Shown: in pieces, positions 57,581 through 64,000 of the stretch | Layout of the letters: the number at the start of each line of letters is the position of its first letter | Position numbering within the stretch: the first letter of the stretch is position 1 | Source of the DNA: Phyto melanocephala | Lineage: Eukaryota; Arthropoda; Insecta; Diptera; Rhinophoridae | Assembly: GCA_941918925.1 (NCBI GenBank) | Contig: OW799234.1 | Span: 71,361,043 to 71,425,042, forward strand | DNA length: 64,000 bases | Direction: 5' to 3' | Program-made: the position numbers and the translations under genes | Notes under the pieces: model-generated | What the model was told of the DNA's origin: nothing | The model's input: only the letters and a program-made list of their open reading frames with translations | Database searches by the model: none

Positions 57581-57999
57581 ACACTTAGGAAACTAACCGG
57601 TGTAATTACAGGTCATACGGAGTTGAGAACTCATCTAGCTCGCATGGGATTATCTGAGCTGACAACATGTAGAGCATGCGAGGAAGAGGATGAGACTTCG
57701 GTACACTACCTCTGTCATTGTCCTGCGTTTGGGCATATTAGGCGCGAGAATTTTACAGTTGATACTATGCCGAACTTGGAATAACTGGGGAACTCGAACT
57801 GGAGTTCCATAAGGAGTTACATTGAAGGGACTGGGTTCTTGGACTAGTGCGTTATATATGGGAAATTATGTTTATGGTTTTTGTTTGGAAATTCCGTTTT
57901 CCACATGGAGCGCACAACATGCCAACTGGGCATAAGTGTATACCTGTCATGGGTTTGGGCTTTTAATGCCCCTTCTTTTCAACCTAACCTAACCTAACC
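57581..57999 (+). mobile_element. LINE 3' fragment with (CCTAA)n tail
   Basis: This is a 5'-truncated copy of the LINE also seen at 61692-62604. The C-terminal frame reads LRKLTGVITGHTELRTHLAR, then CRACEEEDETSVHYLCHCPA, a Cys/His cluster after the RNase H domain. It ends GTGFLD and TAG 57845-57847, with one stop at 57782-57784. The 3' UTR ends with AACCTAACCTAACCTAACC (57981-57999). Confidence 0.8.
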
Positions 58000-58006
58000 A
58001 CCGATC

Positions 58007-58690
58007 AAAGAGTGCTGATGATGAAATCGTAGCTAGTTTCTCAATGTCTTAATCACTGATTGGCTATCCGTAAAGATACCAATCGGGGTTTCGCTATTCG
58101 TTTCCTTTATCCATTTAATTCCTTTCGTAATCGCCATGATCTCAGCCTGAAAAATAGTGTTGTGATCTGGTAGACGGAAGTATTTGCTTCTATTTCGGCT
58201 TATGTCGTATAAGCCCATTCCAGTTTGGTCACCAATCTTTTAACCGTCTGTATAAAGATCAATTCCATGGGTGTTTCCCATCCTGATTATCTCATCCCAT
58301 TCTCCCTCTTCCGGTATTATGGTGATGCAGTTAATATTCTCATATCGCATCGGGATTTTATCACACGTTAATTCCGTAATATTTCTCATCGGTAAGATAT
58401 CCGTTATTTTTTGGTATCTGGTCTTATATTCTCTTATAAGCCACTCATCTATTGCCATTAATCTTGTGGCAGCTAAGGCCGCTTCATATTTTACCTGTAT
58501 CTCAATTGGCCAAATGGATAATATATTCTCAATGGCCACTGTCGATGTGGTCCTCATGGCGCCGCAAATACTAATGCAGAACTGTCTCTGAATCTTTTGA
58601 AGAGGTTTTATATTCACCTTCTTCTCTAAGGAGGTCCAGCCAATGTGTCATCCTTGGGCTTAAGCCCCATGATCGGTGGTTACATGTTGG
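58007..58690 (-). mobile_element. LINE fragment: end of RT region and start of RNase H domain
   Basis: On the minus strand, WGLSPRMTHWL (RT thumb-proximal phrase) is followed after a deletion and frameshift by WTSLEKKVNIKPLQKIQRQF. CISICGAMRTTSTVAIENIL, IWPIEIQVKYEAALAATRLM and IDLYTDG (RNase H start, catalytic Asp) come next. Then NTIFQAEIMAITKGIKWIKE and TDSQSVIKTLRN lead to a break. It belongs to the same family as 61692-62604, lacks the 3' end, and lies tail-to-head against the plus-strand fragment at 57581. ACCACCGATCA (57997-58007) and its inverse TGATCGGTGGT (58670-58680) bracket the fragment. Confidence 0.75.
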
Positions 58691-60685
58691 TTGTAAATGT
58701 AATTTATTTAACTTTTTTAAACTCATGTAAAATATCAGCACATTATGAAAATATGACTTGATTGCATACAGTTTGAATCCCCTGATAGTTTTTAGAAAAT
58801 TATTGACAAATTCCTTTTTTAAAGGCAAACTTCAATAAAACTCTTTCTTTTGAAAGTCAGTTTTTGACGTATTTTACGATGACGCCTACAAGTTAAGTCA
58901 GTTGTCTACCAGCGAACATCAGTTTAACCAATACAGAGAAACTGCAGGGTCAGTAGAAAGGACCCTCTTTATAGTAACTTTTAGACTATTTACGTTAAAA
59001 GTATTTTTTTACACATTTTCCATAAGCTTAAAATGTTGCTGCAACATAAATACAAATAGACTAAATAAATACGCTCATATGTTCTTATGCATATGTATGT
59101 GTTTGTGTGTGCGTGTGTGTAGTAAGTACTTACTACACAATGCAATTTTACAATTTTATGCCATTTTCATGCTACGAAATTGCTAGTTTTTGTTGAAAAA
59201 ACTTCATTGTCCGTCCGACCACGGCCAACTTCATGTTGTTTGTTAATGTTGAATGGTAAGCATGAATGATAGTGAATATATTTTATACGAATGTGTGTTT
59301 GTGTGCTTGTTTGCGTTTATATGACAGGAAATGAAAAGATTCTAGTTTGTTGCTGGTTTGTTTTTATTAAAAAGGAAATGACCATTGACGACCATAATGA
59401 CACTGTTGACGACTTTTACGATTGTGACACTCCTCGTAAGTGTCTGTTTGAATTATGGTGGAGGATAACTGTGCAAACACATGGACACCAGTATATGTAT
59501 GCAGTAATACAAAGAGTATAGTTATTTATCATATACCCTACATACGATAATTTTTGCTCAAATGATAAAACAATTAAAAAAATATATGAACATCAATAAA
59601 GTGAAAATGCTGCTATGCACTGAAGGGTATTCAATATTATTGTCCAGCCAGTCTGTATAATATCTGCTACGCAAAATGAATTACTTGAAAGATTCATTAT
59701 AGGGCACTACTAAATATGCCGTTAAATTTAAATGGCTTCTTTAAGCAAATAATTCATTGTGTTAACAATGGGATGGCCGCTGCACCCTGTACTAACATTT
59801 ATGCACACACTTTTACAGGGCGTCATAAAAACACAAAAGTGGACAAAGGATATTAATGCTATTTTATGTTTGAAAACATAGAAGCAAAGCCAAAATAATA
59901 AAGCACAAGGAATTGCGTAAAAATGTGTTAACAAGAAGCACCTACTACTCTTGTTTTGGTCATAATGCTACTTGTAAATTATTGTACAAGTTTACGTGAG
60001 CAGACATTGTATCGTGTGTTTTGATTGTAAAATATTAGGGATGTGCCTCAAGAAAACTGGGACAGTGTCCTAAACAAAATTTAATATTTGGATTTATAAA
60101 TATTACTAAGTAGTTAGCGATTTACTTTTTTACAGTTTTTTTCTTTAAATAACTTTATCTTAAATTGATAATTTATTAATTCTATATTAAAAGAAAATTA
60201 TCAATAATTTTTTTTTTTCCTAATTCTATGTTTGTAAAAAATCAAAGAATACTTGCAGAAGCCTTTTAAATTTTATTAGAGGGATTTCGGCCAAACACCC
60301 GCTAAAAATCTCTTTGAATGGAAATGGAGGACTGCAGAAAATGTTTTCACCGCTGCACTATCCAAATCCTCTTTTAAGTAGTCCAAATATTCAATAAAAT
60401 AATTCGCAATAGTTAAGGACAAACACATAGTCCGATTTCTCTTCCAGAAAAAATTTATTAGACTTTGGTTTTGTAATACGAATTATGCGCCACCTTGTAC
60501 CGCTGCTACCAAGAAAAAAATATTATAAATTGTTTCCTGTGTAACCAACCTGTTTTACTTTTATTTTATAGACTGATCTTTAGATTTACCGAAATTGAAG
60601 GATTGGGACAATGAAACAAGTATTTGGATAGTGCACCGTTTTCACGCTTTAGAGTCCGTAACTTAGGTTAGAAGAGATTGTAGAG
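58691..60685. other. Gene-free stretch
   Basis: No gene recognised. GT-rich patches lie at 59098-59120 and 59290-59315. Confidence 0.5.
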
Positions 60686-60689
60686 GCAC

Positions 60690-61655
60690 GTTTGCCGGCA
60701 CTGCTTCTAGTAGATAGACTATAATGAGGCTCCTAAATAATTTTGCCGAACGTGGAACAATCGCAAGAAGGCTTTATCATTGAGAACGCTCAGTTCGGAT
60801 GCAGAAAACTATCGATGCTGTTGCCATACAATCCAATCCTGGAGTTTCGACAAGAAGCTTATCTGCTCGAATGGGTGTCAGCAAATTATTACTGCAAACA
60901 ATTTTATATCAAAATTGAAACTTATTTTCATACAAGATTTAGTTAGCAGAAAAAACTAAACACAACAGTCTTCCCGATTCGCTTGGAATTTCGCGGGCAG
61001 ATCATTTAAATGGCTGCAGAGGATGAAAACATCTTGCACCGCATTTTTATGTCTGACGAGGCATATTTTGATTTAAAAGGCAACAAACAAAATTGTCGAA
61101 TATGGACACTTCGCGTCACAGTTTTGTATGCAGTTTCATCAAGGTTCCTTATTGGGCCTTACTCTTTCGAAGAAAACACACGTTAAATGGAGAATATTAC
61201 TTAAAGATGTTGAAAGAGTTTTTCCTTCCAGAACTATGCCGAAAAAGAATCCCTTTCAACTCTCTGTGGTTTTAACAAATTGGGGCAACTTGTCACATAG
61301 CACCGCCTGTTATGACAGAATTGCGACGAAAATTCCCCAATAAGCTGATGTCAAGAAATTCCATATTCCTTTGACCCCCCGGTTTCTTGACCACACTGCA
61401 CCTAATTATTTTTTCTGAGGTTATTGTAAACAAAAAGTTTACAAAAGAAAACCAATAAATTTGGATGATTTAAAGCAATCTATTCGAACGATATCTGTGG
61501 TTATTTTCGTTGCAACCCTCAAGGCAGTAATGAATAGCTTTTTGATAAGATGTCACACATGTGTCACCGAGGCTGTAGGCAAGTTGAAAAAAAATATTAT
61601 TTTTAACTTATACTTTAATAAAACTGTATTATTTTTCAAATTAATTAACAAAAAA
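60690..61655 (+). pseudogene. DD41D mariner-like transposase fossil
   Basis: Plus-strand frames follow the transposase: MRLLNNFAERGTIARR, a basic stretch, then KTIDAVA and SNPGVSTRSLSARMGVS (DNA-binding region). ENILHRIFMSDEAYFDLKGN is the first Asp block and is intact. KQNCRIW, RFLIGPYSFEE and LKMLKEFFLPELCRKRIPFN follow. The second Asp block reads F-stop-QIGATCH, with Gln changed to stop and Asp to Ile. In the third block Asp is Asn (APNYFF). The C-terminus reads YCKQKVYKRKPINLDDLKQS and ATLKAVMNSFLIRCHTCVTE. Several frameshifts separate these blocks. Two of the three catalytic residues are gone. No TIRs were identified. Confidence 0.75.
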
Positions 61656-61691
61656 TAAATTACATAAACTTAACAGAAAGTTATTTGAGTT

Positions 61692-62604
61692 AAGTTAGGT
61701 TAGGTTGAAAAGGAGGGGCACTAAAAGCCAAAACCCATGACAGGTATACACTTATGCCCACTTGGCATGTTGTGCGCTCCATATGGAAAACGGAATTCCC
61801 AAACAAAAACCATAAACATAATTCCCTATAAATAACGGTCTAGTCCAAGAACCCAGTCCTCTCAACGTAACTCCTTATGGATCTCCAGTTCGAGTTCCCC
61901 AGGTATTCCAAGTTCGGCATAGTATCCACTGTAAAATTCCCGCGCCTCATATGCCAAAGCGCAGGAAAATTACAGAGGTAGTGTACCAAAGTCTCACCCT
62001 TTTCCTTGCATGCTCTACATGTTGATTCCTCAGATAATTTCATGCGAGCTAGATGGGTTCTCAACTCAGTATGACCTGTAATTACACTGATTAGTTTCCT
62101 AAGTGTTGGTCTACTTAGTCTCAGAATCTCCTTTAATTTTCTAAGATTTGGGTCACCCCATAGTATTCTTGTTACCTCACCGACATCAGTGCTTTGTCAT
62201 CTTCTGACATGTTACTCCATCGTCCATCATTTAAGTTCATCCTTAAAACGTTTCAAGGGTTTAGCATTCTCCAAAGTTATAGTATTCAGAAGAGCTCCAG
62301 TTTTGGATAATTTGTCGGCTTTCTTGTTACCGAACAGCCCGTGATGGCTTGGTATCCATATTATCTCCAGATGTTCACAGTTTGCATATGAGCTTATCTC
62401 TCTTTTGCATTGCAGGACGTTCCGGGATTCAACTTTATCCTTTCGCAATGTCTTAATCACTGATTGACAATCCGTAAACACACGAATTGGGGCTTTGCTA
62501 TTCGTTTCCTTTATCCATTTAATTCCTTCCGTAAACGCCATGATCCCAGCCTGGAATATGGTATTGTGACCTGGTAGACGGAAGTATTTTAATTGAAGTA
62601 TTTT
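61692..62604 (-). mobile_element. 5'-truncated LINE with target duplication and (CCTAA)n tail
   Basis: This is the best copy of this LINE family here. TTATTTGAGTT flanks both ends (61681-61691 and 62605-62615). Read on the minus strand, it opens inside the RNase H domain (KYFRLPGHNTIFQAGIMAF). It continues GIKWIKETNSKAPIRVFTDC (catalytic Asp), LEIIWIPSHHGLFGNKKADK (catalytic His and Asp), then TLENAKPLKRFKDELK and a stop. After damage comes MRTHLARMKLSEESTCRACK and VHYLCNFPAL, ending RTGFLD. The tail is AACCTAACCTAACTT. RNase H places it outside typical jockey; the clade is not resolved. Confidence 0.85.
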
Positions 62605-62615
62605 TTATTTGAGTT

Positions 62616-64000
62616 TCTTAATGTAGCAAAATTCATCAGCCACCCTGTGTTTTAACCCTATTCTTTTAAGGATTGACCTATCATTTTATAGAGCTAGTTT
62701 AGTGATTCTCTATAGAACAACCGCGGACAAACTTCATGTATTAGTTAGTATCTTATAGATGTGAAGCCGGAGAGAAAAAATGAACTTAGGTTATATTACA
62801 AGTGTTGTTAATGAAGAATTTCACAACACAGACTACTTAAAGACACACTTAAATAAATGTTATGCATGAAGATCACATTTATGTTTAAGTTTGCAAAAGG
62901 ATTATTTAAAGCAAAAGCACTTATTATTAACTTCCATTTAAATTTATTTAATTCCTTGCACTAGGAACTCAACAGTTTGACTTTTCGATGAAAGCATTAA
63001 ACGTAAATATAGCCCAACTTAGCGGTACTTTTTTTGCTTCCAAGTTAGCTGAATTTTCTTAAAACTTTGAACTACAATCCAATTCAGATAGTAAGAAATT
63101 GAATGTGTTTCGAGTTGCTTTGAAAATGTGTCATTTTATATATGCATATCCTATTCATTAGCCAATATCTTCTTTATCACAATGAATACCACAAGCGATG
63201 TAGTTCATTTTTCAAAACATGGTTTGGATGGTGCCATGAAAAGACTTGCTGATGACTTCCAGAAGCAAAGAACTTTCCTGCCAAACTTCAGGTTGAGGAA
63301 AACTTAGCACTGTCTCTGGGCCGGTGTACGTTATAGAACTCATGGTACCATACTGATGTTATACTTTCTTTAGAATTGAAAGTTGTAGTATTTTATCCAC
63401 TGCTATCAAGAGGAGCATAATAATTGCCTTGTACAAATAAAACATAATATGTTATTTAAAATCTAATCCTATCCACATTATCACATTTCCTAGAATGCTT
63501 AGGTTTCAAAATCAGACCTGACATTTAGCTTTGCATTATGATTCGTCAGCGAAGCACCTGCGTTTAATAGTGTGACTTTATACACTTCAATTTGGTTTTT
63601 AATAGGTTCATATCAAGATTTTTATAATTTTTGTATTTCATTTATGGTTACATAAATTACATTACAGAAGATTCCTGGGGATTAGTAAGTAAGAAAAACT
63701 AGAAATTCAAATCTAGCCAAGCCGGACTAAAAAAAAAAAATTATTATGCCATCCCGCTGAATTCTGGCGTCACTGAACCTGAGTTCCTAAAGGCTAATAA
63801 CTTTAAAGTGCCAGCGATTTTAATGGCAGGGTTCCCAACTATCACATAAAATAAAAGGTTTTGAAAAAATATTAAATATTACATTTAAAACAAACCTGGC
63901 AACCCTTACGAAGGGACAACTAAGTTATCTAATGGGAAAGAGTTATCTTTATTTATTATTCCTGTTAGTCAAAGATATCAGTAGAAATCTATGTGTTACA
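62616..64000. other. Gene-free stretch
   Basis: No gene or repeat family recognised up to the window edge. Confidence 0.5.

Noticed and set aside
59291..59521. 76-codon plus-strand frame
   Set aside because: It begins in a GT microsatellite and has no recognisable domain.
1..64000. CRISPR array, rRNA genes, LTR retrotransposon or viral insertion
   Set aside because: No regularly spaced short identical repeats, no rRNA-like blocks, no paired LTRs and no gag/env-like or viral polymerase frames were seen. The only RT-type coding is from LINE and Penelope-like elements.

Overview
The window looks like intergenic or deep-intronic DNA from a higher fly (Diptera, Cyclorrhapha). The main evidence is a retrocopied ribosomal protein gene that closely matches the fly RpL7A protein, a fly-typical transposon complement, very AT-rich DNA, and dispersed repeats of the kind seen in large fly genomes. 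A calyptrate or tephritid fly is my best guess, but the species is not determined. I found no intact host protein gene, tRNA, rRNA or CRISPR array. Essentially every recognisable coding stretch belongs to a mobile element or is a pseudogene.

Layout. 0-13 kb: a mariner-type (DD41D) fossil, two Helitron copies in opposite orientation (1.7 and 6.2 kb), an internally deleted DD41D element with TIRs and a TA duplication (4 kb), a ~285-bp tandem repeat (5-5.8 kb), a family-B dispersed repeat and a MITE (10 kb). 13-17 kb: a piggyBac-like transposase fossil split by a complete DD37E Tc1/mariner element, then a processed RpL7A pseudogene. 19-31 kb: family-B repeats, LINE debris, a fossil of an arthropod repeat-encoded protein, a 725-bp MITE inside a DD41D fossil, and further DD41D remnants. 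31-39 kb: a dense run of DD41D elements (one near full length with TIRs), a DD34D mariner remnant, and a 5'-truncated RNase H-bearing LINE with a target-site duplication. 40-46 kb: small repeats, a transposase-like ORF split by a pogo-like element, and a Penelope-like retroelement (RT plus GIY-YIG endonuclease). The Penelope-like element has an inverted 5' segment and a hammerhead-like motif downstream. 47-57 kb: family-B copies, several MITEs, and two more Helitrons. 57-64 kb: three LINE fragments of one family, two of them with (CCTAA)n-type tails, and one more DD41D fossil.

How the parts relate. Nothing here forms a working pathway. The value of the window is as a record of successive insertions. 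Two nests can be solved to the base: DD37E inside piggyBac, and pogo-like inside a transposase-like ORF. In both, removing the insert and one TA re-joins the host reading frame. The most unusual structures are the Penelope-like copy with its twin-priming-type 5' inversion, the Helitron family with a variable number of ~122-bp internal repeats, and eight DD41D copies or fragments in 64 kb.
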